Part shown: one piece after another, positions 26,922 through 36,527 of the stretch | Layout: each line of letters starts with the position of its first letter | Numbering within the stretch: position 1 is the stretch's first letter | Assembly: GCF_008326345.1 (NCBI RefSeq) | Contig: NZ_BJEN01000002.1 | Location: forward strand, 186,001 to 250,000 | Length of the DNA stretch: 64,000 nt | Source: Cutibacterium modestum | GTDB lineage: Bacteria > Actinomycetota > Actinomycetes > Propionibacteriales > Propionibacteriaceae | Direction of reading: 5' to 3' | Position numbers and translations under genes: made by a program | Notes under the pieces: model-generated | Databases searched by the model: none | What the model saw: only the letters and a program-made list of their open reading frames with translations | Told to the model about the DNA's origin: nothing

Positions 26922-27562
26922 CTTTGGACCTGCGGTGCTATTTGGTGACGTCGGGGACGGATCACCGCACTGTCGAGACGGCCGCCTCGGCCGCGGCAGC
27001 GGGCGCTGGAATGGTGCAGGTGCGGGCGAAGGACGTGTCGACTCGTGACTCGCTTGGACTGGTTTTGCAGGTGGGCGAGGCGGTTCGTCGGGCGAACTCT
27101 GCGACCCGGGTGGTTGTGGATGATCGCGCCGATGTCGCTTGGGCGGCCATGCGGGCGCACGGGAACGTCCACGGGGTGCATGTTGGATCCGCGGATCTGC
27201 CGGTGCGTGATGCGCGGGCGATATTGGGGCCTGACGCGATCGTCGGGTACACGACCGGAACCTTGGACCTGGTGAGATCAGTTGAGCCGTTTGCCGATGC
27301 ACTCGATTATGTGGGGGCTGGGCCCTTTCGGCCTACCCCGACCAAGGATTCGGGTCGCGTCCCGCTCGGCGTTCAGGGGTACCCGGAGTTAGTGGCGGCA
27401 AGCAGTCTGCCGGTTGTCGCCATCGGTGACGTTCAGGTGGCCGATGTCCCTGCTTTAGCGGCTACCGGTGTGGCCGGTGTCGCGATGGTGCGCGCTATCA
27501 TGGCGTCCGATGACCCTGCCGCGGTGGTGCGACAGGTTATACAGGCCTTCGACAGGGTCTAG
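26918..27562 (+). CDS. thiE: Thiamine-phosphate synthase
   Basis: Joins HMP pyrophosphate and thiazole phosphate to thiamine phosphate. The 214-residue TIM-barrel protein shows MVQVRAKDVSTRD, VVVDDRADVAWA, GVHVGSADLPVRDAR, YVGAGPFRPTPTKD and the C-terminal phosphate-binding GVAGVAMVRAIMAS. It is the last gene of the TPP-riboswitch operon and ends in TAG. With ThiD and ThiM it completes a salvage-type pathway; genes for de novo thiazole or pyrimidine synthesis are absent here. Confidence 0.95.
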   Translation: MTLDLRCYLVTSGTDHRTVETAASAAAAGAGMVQVRAKDVSTRDSLGLVLQVGEAVRRANSATRVVVDDRADVAWAAMRAHGNVHGVHVGSADLPVRDARAILGPDAIVGYTTGTLDLVRSVEPFADALDYVGAGPFRPTPTKDSGRVPLGVQGYPELVAASSLPVVAIGDVQVADVPALAATGVAGVAMVRAIMASDDPAAVVRQVIQAFDRV

Positions 27563-27880
27563 ATCAGCTAAGGCTCGTGGTCGGTTTCCTGGACTGACGT
27601 TGTTACCCCTGTCGTAGACCATCGAGGCGGCAGCTCCGCCTTCCTGGGCTATCACTGTGTCTCCAGCGGGAGGTATGTGTCCTACCGGCGGCTGCGCCTC
27701 CTTTTTCAATCTTCGCTTCTTCTGCCCGCTCCGCCTCTGCTCGTTGCCCCCGCCTCCGTGTGGCGATATGGGTCGTGATCATCGGGGATGCTTGGTGGGG
27801 TTGCAGACCGTGGGTTCGTAACCCTGATTTCCACAACCGGGCACGATTACCCGCCGCTTGGTTGGTGAGGTTAGCGAGAT
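27563..27880. other. Intergenic stretch between thiE and the endonuclease-like gene
   Basis: A convergent gap of 318 bases. The minus strand keeps an open frame through it (NLTNQAAGNRARLWKSG and a charged tail), which could be the worn end of a lost gene, but there is no recognisable domain and the frame runs into the adjacent gene in a different phase. No clear terminator was seen. Confidence 0.4.
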
Positions 27881-28840
27881 CTATGCCGGTATGGCGCCAT
27901 TCATGATCTGGCGCAGAGCCTGGTTGGTGAACGTGGTCTTCGGGCGGTGGCGTTTGTGCAGGTGATTGATAATCCAGTCCAACACGAACTTCGGATCGCG
28001 CCGCAGCATCGTCGGGGTAGTGTGCAGGATCCTCCACCCAGCCTGCTCCAGGCGCGCCGAACGCAGCATCATTGCCTCATACCCTTCTAGGGTGCCGTGG
28101 ACCGAGCGGCCCTCCATCTCCACATCCACCATCTCGGCCTGAAACGCTTGGTCCAGGAAATAGTGGTAATTCCCCTCACCAACCCACACTTCATGGTTTG
28201 GCCTGTGACCAGTGATTCCGGCTGCCCGCAAGATCCGCGCCAATTCCAGCTCCGGGATCGACCAGGGGTTGAGGTCGATATCGGCGAGTCCACGGTCGAC
28301 CTCAGCCTTCGAGTACCGGCCCGTGAGGGCTTTGCGGGCGGCCCGACACGAAGTCGGGGTCACCAGGTGTTGGCGAAGAGCTTGGCACACCCAGTCCCAT
28401 TGACCTTGAATTGCTAGGGTGATTACCGATACTTCCGGGATCGCGACTCGTACTCCTGCTTTTTCGATGGTGAAGTGGTGAGGCACATGCCAGCGATGCA
28501 CCCAGATGCGGGGTCGCGTTAGGCGGCGGGTGGGCGAGAACGCCTCGATGGCCTTGATACCGGTGTAGTCCCAGCGTTGCTGAGTGACTGGATTCTCTAA
28601 TCCGAGCAATACCAGGGCGGCCATGCCGACCAGCGTCGCGTCGCGGTGCCACACCTTTAGCGCCTGGATCATCGTGGCGATGCGGTGGGCAACACTGGTG
28701 GCGGCCACCACTCCCGGCAGGATACGTATTGCATCGCCACGGGCGACCGCTCGGTCAGCCTGACCTCGCAGCGGGCTGTCACGGACAATGCGCGCTACCC
28801 CACCGCTGCCACGCAGTTCCAGTTCAAGACTTTCCCTCAT
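27881..28840 (-). CDS. Hypothetical protein, AbiEi-like N-terminus and DUF559/Vsr-type endonuclease-like C-terminus
   Basis: About 320 residues; the ATG at 28840 or a GTG two codons upstream could be the start, and neither has a good ribosome-binding site, so a leaderless transcript is possible. The first 180 residues (ARGDAIRILPGVVAA, RIWVHRWHVPHHFTI, EVSVITLAIQGQWDWVCQAL) resemble the AbiEi-antitoxin-like region common in actinobacterial proteins. The C-terminal part (VWVGEGNYHYFLDQAF, MVDVEMEG, LEQAGWRILHTTPTML) has the spacing of acidic residues expected for a very-short-patch/DUF559 nuclease fold. No partner toxin gene is adjacent. The function is not known. Confidence 0.6.
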   Translation of the reverse strand: MRESLELELRGSGGVARIVRDSPLRGQADRAVARGDAIRILPGVVAATSVAHRIATMIQALKVWHRDATLVGMAALVLLGLENPVTQQRWDYTGIKAIEAFSPTRRLTRPRIWVHRWHVPHHFTIEKAGVRVAIPEVSVITLAIQGQWDWVCQALRQHLVTPTSCRAARKALTGRYSKAEVDRGLADIDLNPWSIPELELARILRAAGITGHRPNHEVWVGEGNYHYFLDQAFQAEMVDVEMEGRSVHGTLEGYEAMMLRSARLEQAGWRILHTTPTMLRRDPKFVLDWIINHLHKRHRPKTTFTNQALRQIMNGAIPA

Positions 28841-28933
28841 GTCCACAGTTATCGGCGCAGGGTTTCAGGTTCGCCATGTTTTTCCAAACCTGTGGACAAC
28901 CCCAGCCAGGTCGCCCGATCCGGCTGTGGAAAA
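28839..28933. promoter_or_regulatory. Cluster of DnaA-box-like sites
   Basis: Three 9-mers related to the actinobacterial DnaA box lie within 95 bases: ATGTCCACA at 28839-28847, TTGTCCACA (exact consensus, minus strand) at 28891-28899 and TTTTCCACA (minus strand) at 28925-28933. They lie over the start of, and just upstream of, the endonuclease-like gene. No dnaA, dnaN or AT-rich unwinding region is nearby, so this is not an obvious origin; a DnaA-titrating or regulatory site is possible. Confidence 0.4.
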
Positions 28934-29371
28934 CTTGCCGTCCATCCTTACCCCAACCATGTGGGATGGCACTACGGGCGGTTATAACCCTGATCGCCAC
29001 CCCCGGGCTGGAGGAGGTGGAGGGGTCGTGGCGACGATGCCGGGGAGCAGGGGTACTGCGGCGAGGAAAGGGCGCCATGGCAAAGGTATTCGGGGGAGGC
29101 ACCGTGACGAGGGGCATGCCGTAAAAGGTGAAGCCTCAACGAGGCCAGGGGGAGGGGGACTTGACACCCGTGTGGTGGGTGGCGGCTCATCGGGGGCTCA
29201 GCTCCCGGAACCGCCTCGGACCGGGGATGTTAGGAAAACGTCAGGATCCTGCGCACCCCCCATATGGGATCCGTAGGGAAGCGCGACAACGGCCTGCTCA
29301 CGCGATTTCGATGGGTGGTGGTGCCACAACCGGCACCCCGGAAATCCCGGGTTATCGTCAAGGAGCCTGTC
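28934..29371. other. Gap before the kdp operon
   Basis: About 440 bases without a convincing gene. Several open frames exist but are typical of GC-rich non-coding DNA and show no domain. The kdp promoter and KdpE operator should lie toward its right end, but I could not identify a clear repeat or box. Confidence 0.4.
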
Positions 29372-29455
29372 ATGCTCGACGTCATCTGGCTGCTCGGTGT
29401 CATCGCCCTATTCATCCTGCTTGCCCTGTGTGTGAAGGGGGTCGATGCGCTATGA
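29372..29455 (+). CDS. 27-residue single-span membrane peptide before kdpF
   Basis: ATG at 29372 with AAGGAG eight bases upstream encodes MLDVIWLLGVIALFILLALC followed by VKGVDAL: one hydrophobic helix with a short charged tail. Its stop (CTATGA) overlaps the kdpF start by four bases. Similar tiny membrane peptides precede kdpF in other actinobacteria as far as I recall. It may stabilise the KdpFABC complex as KdpF does, or it may only couple translation. It is too short for standard gene calling. Confidence 0.7.
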   Translation: MLDVIWLLGVIALFILLALCVKGVDAL

Positions 29456-29541
29456 CCATCCTCAATCTGGTGGCCGTCACTCTCGGTATCGCCGCCGTTG
29501 TGTACCTCGTAATCGCCCTCATCCGCCCGGAGCGTTTCTAA
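29452..29541 (+). CDS. kdpF: KdpF, small subunit of the K+ ATPase
   Basis: A 29-residue single-span peptide (MTILNLVAVTLGIAAVVYLV, ending ALIRPERF). The end (ALIRPERF) matches the KdpF consensus (ALI/LxPExF). In Escherichia coli KdpF stabilises the KdpABC complex. It overlaps the preceding 27-codon gene by four bases, and its GGAGCG near the 3' end could serve as ribosome-binding site for kdpA. Confidence 0.88.
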   Translation: MTILNLVAVTLGIAAVVYLVIALIRPERF

Positions 29542-29567
29542 CGACGTGGCTCTCTTTCCTGGCGAGC

Positions 29568-31214
29568 TTGGCTCTACTTGCCATCGCACTCGGTTTCGTC
29601 CAGCATTATCTGGGCGACTACATAGCCCGTGTCTTCGCCTCTGACCAGGACACCAAAATCGAGTCCTGGTGTTACCGCGTGATAGGTGTCGATCCCCGCG
29701 CTGGTCAGACGTGGAAATCGTATGCCCGTGCAGTGCTTGCCTTTAGCTTGTGCGGGGTCACCCTCCTTTACGCCCTGCAGCGTTGCCAGTCGTGGCTGCC
29801 ATGGTCCTTGGACAAGGGATCGGTAAATCCGGCGGTCTCCTTCAACACTGCTATCTCTTTCGTTACGAACACCAATTGGCAGGCTTACTCACCGGAGGCG
29901 ACCCTCGGGTACTTTGTCCAGCTTGCCGGCCTGTGTGTGCAGAACTTCGTTTCCGCCGCCACTGGAATCGCCGTGGCGGTTGCGCTGGTGCGTGGATTTG
30001 TCGGCCGCGGTGAACACACCATCGGCAACTTCTGGGTGGACCTCACTCGTGGCATCCTGCGCATCCTCATGCCGATCGCAGCTGTGGCAGCCTTTCTGCT
30101 CATCGCAGGCGGAGTGATTCAAAACTTTACCGGGTTCATGCATATCACCGGGGTTGCCGGTGGCAGTCAGGTCCTCCCGGGCGGCCCCGTCGCATCGCAG
30201 GAGGCCATCAAGGAACTTGGCACCAACGGCGGTGGCTTCTTTAATGGCAACTCGTCCCATCCCTTCGAGAATCCGCAGCCGTGGACAAACATGTTAGAGA
30301 TCTTCCTCATCCTGCTCATCCCGTTCTCGTTGCCTCGCGCCTTCGGGAAGATTGTGGAAGATGTGCGGCAAGGCAGGGCGATACTCGCTGCGATGGTCGT
30401 TTTGTTCACCGTCAACCTATTTGCCATGGCTGCTGCTGAGTTCTCTGGTCACGGCTCTGCCGCGCGCCTTGCGGGAGCCGCAATGGAGGGCAAGGAGCAG
30501 CGTTTCGGATTGGCCCAGTCGGTCCTTTTCGCTAACTCGACGACGATGACCTCCACCGGCGCAGTCGACTCGATGCACGATTCCTTCACCGCCATTGGAG
30601 GCATGTTCACCATGCTAAACATGATGCTTGGGGAGATCAGCCCGGGCGGTGTGGGAAGTGGTCTCTACGGCATGCTTGTTATCGCCGTCATCGCGGTCTT
30701 CATCGCTGGCTTGCTGGTCGGTCGTACGCCTGAATACCTCGGCAAGAAGATCGGTCCACGCGAGATGAAACTGTCGGCCTTGTACATCCTTGTCATGCCG
30801 GCCTTAGTGCTGTGCGGCGTGGCTCTGAGCCTGGCCGCTCCGGGCCTACGCAGTAGTGTCGTCAATACCTCGATCGCTAACCTGGGTGAGCACGGGTTGT
30901 CCGAGCTGGTTTACGCCTTCACCTCGGCCGCCAACAACAACGGTTCGGCCTTTGCCGGTTTAGACGCGTCGACGAACTGGCTGTGCGCCGCTCTTGGCGT
31001 GGTAATGCTGCTCGGGCGTTTCGTGCCCATCATCCTGGTCTTGGCCCTCGCCGGAGCCCTGGCCGAACGTCAACCGGTGCCCGTTACCGCAGGGACCCTT
31101 CCCACCCACAACGCTCTGTCCATCACCCTTATCGTGTTCACGGCGGTCCTCGTCACGGCGCTTGTCTTCTTCCCGGTCCTCACGCTGGGACCGTTGGCCG
31201 AAGGATTGATCTGA
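29568..31214 (+). CDS. kdpA: Potassium-transporting ATPase subunit A
   Basis: The channel-like, K+-binding subunit of the high-affinity Kdp pump, about 550-560 residues with ten membrane segments. Selectivity-filter segments are visible: [55 protein letters not shown] and [16 protein letters not shown]. The start is problematic: the similarity extends upstream to [10 protein letters not shown] (from 29541), but no ATG, GTG or TTG is in frame there. The first common start in frame after the kdpF stop is TTG at 29568, while GGAGCG at 29529 is best spaced for the ACG codons at 29541/29544. The stop precedes kdpB by two bases. Confidence 0.93.
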   Translation: MALLAIALGFVQHYLGDYIARVFASDQDTKIESWCYRVIGVDPRAGQTWKSYARAVLAFSLCGVTLLYALQRCQSWLPWSLDKGSVNPAVSFNTAISFVTNTNWQAYSPEATLGYFVQLAGLCVQNFVSAATGIAVAVALVRGFVGRGEHTIGNFWVDLTRGILRILMPIAAVAAFLLIAGGVIQNFTGFMHITGVAGGSQVLPGGPVASQEAIKELGTNGGGFFNGNSSHPFENPQPWTNMLEIFLILLIPFSLPRAFGKIVEDVRQGRAILAAMVVLFTVNLFAMAAAEFSGHGSAARLAGAAMEGKEQRFGLAQSVLFANSTTMTSTGAVDSMHDSFTAIGGMFTMLNMMLGEISPGGVGSGLYGMLVIAVIAVFIAGLLVGRTPEYLGKKIGPREMKLSALYILVMPALVLCGVALSLAAPGLRSSVVNTSIANLGEHGLSELVYAFTSAANNNGSAFAGLDASTNWLCAALGVVMLLGRFVPIILVLALAGALAERQPVPVTAGTLPTHNALSITLIVFTAVLVTALVFFPVLTLGPLAEGLI

Positions 31215-31216
31215 TC

Positions 31217-33325
31217 ATGACCATCACCACTACGAATTCGCGATCCCGTGGCCTCACCGGGGCCCAGGTGCGTCAAGCCCTGCCTGGCGCCATCCGCAAG
31301 CTCGACCCGCGTTCCCAATGGCACAACCCGGTCATGTTCCTGGTGTGGGCTGGCGCAGCCTTGACAACCATCGTCGCCGTCTTGGAGCTGCTTACTGGCA
31401 ATGTCGGCGTCTCGACCGGTTTTTCCACGGTCATCGCGGTGTGGCTGTGGCTGACCGTCATCTTCGCCAATCTCGCCGAGTCGATCGCCGAGGGCCGCGG
31501 CAAGGCTCAGGCCGAGACGCTGCGCAAAACCCGCACCGCCACCAGCGCGATTCGCGTCGACGGCTGGGACGAGCGGAACGATCCGTCCGTCGAGCACACT
31601 ACGACAACCGAAGTCGTTTCCTCGGAACTCAAGTATGGCGACGTGGTCGTCGTGGCGGTGGGCCAGACGATCCCGGGCGACGGCGACATCGTTTGGGGCA
31701 TCGCCTCGGTCGACGAATCGGCCATCACCGGCGAGTCAGCCCCCGTGGTACGTGAGTCTGGTGGAGACCGGTCTGCTGTCACCGGTGGCACGACGGTGCT
31801 TTCGGACCGCATCATCGTCAAGATCACCTCGAAGCCCGGGCAAAGTTTCGTCGACCGCATGATTGCCTTGGTTGAAGGGTCCGGGCGTCAGAAGACTCCC
31901 AACGAGATCGCCCTTAATATTTTGCTGGCGAGCCTCTCGATCGTTTTCGTCCTCGTTACCCTGACTCTCAACCCGATCGCATCCCTGGCTGCCACACCGG
32001 TGAGCATCACGGTATTGGTGGCCCTGCTGGTTTGCCTCATACCGACGACGATCGGAGCTCTGCTGTCGGCCATCGGTATTGCGGGTATGGACCGCTTAGT
32101 GCAGCACAACGTGTTGGCGATGTCCGGACGTGCCGTGGAGGCTGCCGGGGACGTCACCACCCTGCTGCTTGATAAGACTGGCACGATCACCTATGGCAAC
32201 CGTCGTGCGAGCGAGTTCATCGCCATGCCGGGTGTGAGCGACGCGGAAATCCGCGACGCGGCCGCTCGGTCTTCTCTAGCCGATCCGACCCCGGAGGGCA
32301 CCTCGATCGTCGATCTGGCTCGCGAGCAGGGTTTCGATCCGGACGCCTTTGGTGAGCAGGGGAAGATTGTCCCCTTCACCGCCCAAACCAGGATGTCGGG
32401 CATCGATCTTCCCGACGGCACCCAGATCCGCAAAGGTGCCGGCTCGGCGGTGAGGGATTGGCTGACGCAGGCCCAGGTCGACATGGACATCGACACCTTG
32501 GCCCGTATGGATCGTCGGGTGGATTCGGTCTCTCAGTCTGGTGGCACTCCGCTCGTCGTGGCGGTGCGCACCCCGGACCACTCGGGAAAGGTGCTCGGCG
32601 TCGTCCACCTCAAGGACATTGTCAAGGAGGGTCTGACCGACCGGTTTGCTGAGCTGCGGCGAATGGGCATTCGTACCGTTATGGTCACTGGCGACAACCC
32701 GCTGACCGCAGCTGCCATCGCCAAGGAAGCCGGTGTCGACGACTTCCTGGCCGAGGCCACCCCGGAGGACAAGCTCGCTTACATTCGCAAGGAGCAGGAG
32801 GGTGGTCGGATGGTTGCGATGACCGGTGACGGCACCAACGACGCCCCGGCCCTGGCGCAAGCAGACGTCGGCGTCGCAATGAACACCGGCACCTCGGCCG
32901 CCAAGGAGGCTGGCAACATGGTCGACCTCGACTCCGACCCGACTAAGCTCATCAGCATTGTCGGAATTGGCAAGCAGTTGCTTATTACGCGCGGTGCCTT
33001 GACGACCTTCTCGATCGCAAACGACATTGCCAAGTACTTCGCGATCATCCCCGCGATCTTCATGACGACCTACCCGGGGTTGTCGGCCCTCAACATCATG
33101 GGTCTGCACTCGCCGGCCTCGGCGGTACTCTCGGCGATCATCTTCAACGCCATCATCATCGTCATCCTGGTGCCGCTGGCCCTCAAGGGTGTGGCCTACA
33201 AGCCCGCCGGGGCGTCGAAGATCCTCGCCCGGAACCTGCGCATCTATGGGCTAGGTGGTGTCGTCGCGCCATTTATCGGCATCTGGCTCATCGACCTTCT
33301 TATCCGTCTCATTCCCGGATTCTGA
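31217..33325 (+). CDS. kdpB: Potassium-transporting ATPase subunit B (P-type ATPase)
   Basis: The 702-residue catalytic subunit that hydrolyses ATP to drive K+ uptake through KdpA. The phosphorylated aspartate is Asp319 in [13 protein letters not shown]. The actuator motif ITGES is present in [10 protein letters not shown], and the hinge reads [24 protein letters not shown]. Membrane segments occur near residues 35-80, 220-275 and 560-700. The ATG at 31217 follows kdpA by two bases. Confidence 0.97.
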   Translation: MTITTTNSRSRGLTGAQVRQALPGAIRKLDPRSQWHNPVMFLVWAGAALTTIVAVLELLTGNVGVSTGFSTVIAVWLWLTVIFANLAESIAEGRGKAQAETLRKTRTATSAIRVDGWDERNDPSVEHTTTTEVVSSELKYGDVVVVAVGQTIPGDGDIVWGIASVDESAITGESAPVVRESGGDRSAVTGGTTVLSDRIIVKITSKPGQSFVDRMIALVEGSGRQKTPNEIALNILLASLSIVFVLVTLTLNPIASLAATPVSITVLVALLVCLIPTTIGALLSAIGIAGMDRLVQHNVLAMSGRAVEAAGDVTTLLLDKTGTITYGNRRASEFIAMPGVSDAEIRDAAARSSLADPTPEGTSIVDLAREQGFDPDAFGEQGKIVPFTAQTRMSGIDLPDGTQIRKGAGSAVRDWLTQAQVDMDIDTLARMDRRVDSVSQSGGTPLVVAVRTPDHSGKVLGVVHLKDIVKEGLTDRFAELRRMGIRTVMVTGDNPLTAAAIAKEAGVDDFLAEATPEDKLAYIRKEQEGGRMVAMTGDGTNDAPALAQADVGVAMNTGTSAAKEAGNMVDLDSDPTKLISIVGIGKQLLITRGALTTFSIANDIAKYFAIIPAIFMTTYPGLSALNIMGLHSPASAVLSAIIFNAIIIVILVPLALKGVAYKPAGASKILARNLRIYGLGGVVAPFIGIWLIDLLIRLIPGF

Positions 33326-33337
33326 TCGGAGTTCATC

Positions 33338-33943
33338 GTGATCATTTCCTCCAGGGCTCGTACCCTTCTCGTCGGATTGCGTACGATTCTGCTGTTCACC
33401 GTGATCGTCGGCGTCGGGTACACCGGTGTGGTGACTGGGTTGGGGCAGCTGATGTTTAATCACCAGGCCAACGGCTCGCAATTGGAGGTCAACGGCAGGG
33501 TGGTTGGCTCGACGCTCATCGGCCAGTCCTTCACCGACAAGGATGGAAAGCCGCTGCCGAAGTACTTCCAGCCGCGTCCCTCGGCGGCTGGTGACGACGG
33601 TTACGATGCCGCTTCCTCGGGCGGTTCCAACCTGGGGCCGGAAAACCCAGACCTGGCCAAGGCCATCAAGGAGCGTCGCGGCCAGGTGGCGGCCTTTAAC
33701 CACGTCGATGCTGCCCGGGTACCTGCTGATGCTCTGACGGCGTCGTCGTCGGGTCTGGACCCACATATCAGCCCCGAGTACGCCGGCATCCAGGTGGCAC
33801 GTGTGGCGAAGGCCCGGCATCTCGACGAGCGCGTCGTGCGCAAGATCGTCGACGACAGTACCGAGGGCCGCCAGCTTGGGTTCCTCGGTGAGACTAGGGT
33901 CAATGTCGTGACACTTAATGCCGAACTGGATCGCCAGCATTGA
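33338..33943 (+). CDS. kdpC: Potassium-transporting ATPase subunit C
   Basis: A 201-residue single-span protein with the membrane helix at about residues 12-35 and an extracytoplasmic body. Conserved KdpC stretches include GSTLIGQSFTD, YFQPRPSAAGDDGYDAASSGGSNLGPENP and DPHISPEYAGIQVARVAKARH. The start is GTG at 33338, 12 bases after kdpB. KdpC is needed for assembly and for high ATP affinity of the pump. Confidence 0.96.
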   Translation: MIISSRARTLLVGLRTILLFTVIVGVGYTGVVTGLGQLMFNHQANGSQLEVNGRVVGSTLIGQSFTDKDGKPLPKYFQPRPSAAGDDGYDAASSGGSNLGPENPDLAKAIKERRGQVAAFNHVDAARVPADALTASSSGLDPHISPEYAGIQVARVAKARHLDERVVRKIVDDSTEGRQLGFLGETRVNVVTLNAELDRQH

Positions 33944-33959
33944 CCGTGCTGGCGGCCGG

Positions 33960-36527
33960 ATGATCGAGGAGGACGAGGTGGCTGCCACGGGACGGTTGCG
34001 GGTGCTGCTCGGCGCGGCTCCCGGGGTGGGCAAGACCTACGCCATGCTCGACGAGGGTAAACACCTTCGCGCCAGTGGGTCCGACGTCGTCATCGCCATC
34101 GTCGAAACTCACGGTCGGGCAGCTACCGCAGCCATGGCCAAGGGGTTGGAGGTCATCCCGCGGCACGACGTCGAGCATCGCGGCATTGAACTGCCCGAGA
34201 TGGATCTCGACGGGGTGCTGGGCCGACACCCTGATGTCGCCCTCGTCGACGAACTGGCCCACACCAACGCTTCCGGGTCCCGTAACGAGAAGCGTTGGCA
34301 GGACGTCGAGGAGCTTCTGAGTGCCGGTATCGACGTCATCTCGACGGTCAACATCCAGCACATCGAATCCCTCAATGACGTCGTCGAGCAGATCACCGGT
34401 GTCCCGCAGCGCGAGACCATCCCGGACACCGTGCTGCGCAGGGCTAACCAGGTGGAGGTCGTCGACCTCGCCCCGCAAGCCCTGCGCGACCGGTTGTCGA
34501 GTGGCAAGGTGTACCCGGCTGAACGGATCGATGCGGCCTTGTCAAACTACTTCCGGCTCGGAAACCTCACTGCCTTGCGCGAGCTGGCTCTGCTGTGGGT
34601 GGCTGACGAGGTCGACCATGCCCTAGCTGACTATCGCAGCGAGCATGGCATTGACTCCCGCTGGGAGGCCCGCGAACGAGTGGTCGTGGCGCTGACCGGG
34701 GGTCGTGAAGGCGAAACCCTGCTGCGACGCGGCGCCCGGATAGCGGTTCGAGCCGGTGGCGGAGAGTTGCTGGCGGTGCATGTCACCACCGAGGACGGGC
34801 TGCGCTCCCCGCACCCGGGTGAACTGGCTCGTCAGCGGGCGTTGGTGGACAAGTTAGGAGGGTCCTTTCACCAGCTCGTCGGTGATGACATCCCCGAGAC
34901 CCTCATCGAGTTCGCGAAGTCGGTCAACGCCACCCAGCTCGTCATTGGGGCGAGTCGGCGGGGGAAGCTTTCGCGGCTGCTGACCGGACATGACGTTGAG
35001 GCTGACATCATCTGGGCTTCCGGCGCGATCGACGTCCATATCGTCAGCCATGACGCCCAGGCGAAGGCGCTGCGTCTGCCACGGATGGGTGGGTCGTTGT
35101 CGACGCGGCGTCGGATCGCCGGTTTTGCCGCGCTGGCGGTGTTTGGACCGCTCCTGACGTGGTTGTTGGTGTCGTTGCGCAGCCCGGAGGCGTTGACGAC
35201 AGATGTGCTGGCTTACGAGTTGCTGGCCGTTGTGGTGGCTCTGGTGGGTGGGGCGCTCCCGTCGCTCATTGCGGCCTTGGCTTCGGGTATTGCGCTGGAT
35301 TATTTCTTTACTAAGCCCTTTTACACCGTCACCGTCAATGAACCGTTGCACTTGATGGCACTGCTGTTGTACCTGCTCACCGCCGCCTTAGTGAGTGTCG
35401 TCGTCGATCGCGCCGCTCGCAAGACTCGAGTGGCGCGACGGGCTGCAGCCGAGTCAGGTCTGCTGGAATCGGTGGCCGGGTCGGTACTGCATGGTGAGGA
35501 CGCCGTTGAGTCGCTGTTGTCCAAGGCTACTGAGGCATTCGGGTTGTCTGGGGCGCGATTGATGAGCGACGGAAGGGTTGTGGCAAATTGGGGTACAACG
35601 AGCGATCAGGTTACGGAGCATCGCATTGACGACCACACCGTGCTGGAATTCCACGGCCCGGAGCCGGACGCCTCGGAGCGTCGGCTGATGTTGGTTATTG
35701 CCGCTCAGGTGGGGACGGCCATGGAGCAGCGTCAGCTGGAGGAGACGGCGAAGGCAGTGGAGCCGTTGGCGGCTACTGACCGGGTACGTACGGCGCTGTT
35801 GTCGGCGGTAGGCCACGACCTACGTCAACCCCTGGCAGCTGCCCGAGCTGCGGTGTCCGGGCTACGCAGCGAGGGGTCGAAGTTGTCCGAGGATGATTGG
35901 CGCGAGCTGCTCGCGACGGCGGACGAGTCCCTGGAGACGCTGTCGGTGCTCGTGCGCGACCTCCTCGACGTTTCCCGGTTGCAGTCGGGGGTGCTGGCCG
36001 TTTCGACGATGCCGGTCGACTTGGCCGACGTTATCCTCGAAGCGATCGACGAGCTGGGGTTGGGGCCCGATGCCGTCGAGCTGGACCTAGGACACGACGT
36101 GTCCGATGCACTGGCCGACCCGGTTTTACTACAGCGGGTGGTCGTCAATCTCATGGCCAATGCCCTACGTTTCGAGCCGGCTGGCAGACGGGTGCGGTTG
36201 ACGACGTCGGCCTTCGCTCACCGGGTCGAGATCCGCGTCGTCGACCACGGGCAAGGGGTGCCGCCCGAGCGGTTCGAGGAGATCTTCGTGCCCTTCCAGC
36301 GGCTCGGGGACACTGATCCGACGACCGGGCTCGGGCTGGGCCTGGCGCTGTCGAAGGGGTTCGTTGAGGGTATGGACGGTACCGTGGAGCCTGAGGCCAC
36401 CCCGGGGGGAGGATTGACCATGGTCATCTCACTTCCGCAGGTTGGCGTCGAGCGGTCGCAACCTGCCCCGGCGTCCACTGGGCCCGGGACGGGTGGGCAG
36501 GAACCGAGCGAGGAGGAGCGAGCATGA
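33960..36527 (+). CDS. kdpD: Osmosensitive K+ channel histidine kinase
   Basis: Sensor kinase of about 855 residues controlling kdp expression. Domains in order: KdpD sensor region with a P-loop (GAAPGVGKTYAML, about residues 17-29), a universal-stress-like domain, a four-helix membrane segment (about residues 390-500), a GAF-like part, then HisKA with the phosphoacceptor His619 in VGHDLRQPL and the ATPase (VNLMANALRFEP, DHGQGVPPERFEEIFVPFQR, GLGLGLALSKGFVEGMDG). An upstream start at 33918 would overlap kdpC; ATG at 33960 is preferred. Its stop overlaps kdpE by four bases. Confidence 0.95.
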   Translation: MIEEDEVAATGRLRVLLGAAPGVGKTYAMLDEGKHLRASGSDVVIAIVETHGRAATAAMAKGLEVIPRHDVEHRGIELPEMDLDGVLGRHPDVALVDELAHTNASGSRNEKRWQDVEELLSAGIDVISTVNIQHIESLNDVVEQITGVPQRETIPDTVLRRANQVEVVDLAPQALRDRLSSGKVYPAERIDAALSNYFRLGNLTALRELALLWVADEVDHALADYRSEHGIDSRWEARERVVVALTGGREGETLLRRGARIAVRAGGGELLAVHVTTEDGLRSPHPGELARQRALVDKLGGSFHQLVGDDIPETLIEFAKSVNATQLVIGASRRGKLSRLLTGHDVEADIIWASGAIDVHIVSHDAQAKALRLPRMGGSLSTRRRIAGFAALAVFGPLLTWLLVSLRSPEALTTDVLAYELLAVVVALVGGALPSLIAALASGIALDYFFTKPFYTVTVNEPLHLMALLLYLLTAALVSVVVDRAARKTRVARRAAAESGLLESVAGSVLHGEDAVESLLSKATEAFGLSGARLMSDGRVVANWGTTSDQVTEHRIDDHTVLEFHGPEPDASERRLMLVIAAQVGTAMEQRQLEETAKAVEPLAATDRVRTALLSAVGHDLRQPLAAARAAVSGLRSEGSKLSEDDWRELLATADESLETLSVLVRDLLDVSRLQSGVLAVSTMPVDLADVILEAIDELGLGPDAVELDLGHDVSDALADPVLLQRVVVNLMANALRFEPAGRRVRLTTSAFAHRVEIRVVDHGQGVPPERFEEIFVPFQRLGDTDPTTGLGLGLALSKGFVEGMDGTVEPEATPGGGLTMVISLPQVGVERSQPAPASTGPGTGGQEPSEEERA

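Noticed and set aside
27603-28037. Minus-strand ORF extending from the thiE-endonuclease gap
   Set aside because: Half of it overlaps the endonuclease-like gene in another phase and the rest has no recognisable domain or start signal.
28839-28933. Chromosomal replication origin
   Set aside because: Three DnaA-box-like sites are too few, no AT-rich region is present and neither dnaA, dnaN nor other origin genes are nearby.
28685-29276. Several plus-strand ORFs in the gap before kdp
   Set aside because: They overlap one another in different frames, lack ribosome-binding sites and have biased compositions typical of GC-rich non-coding DNA.
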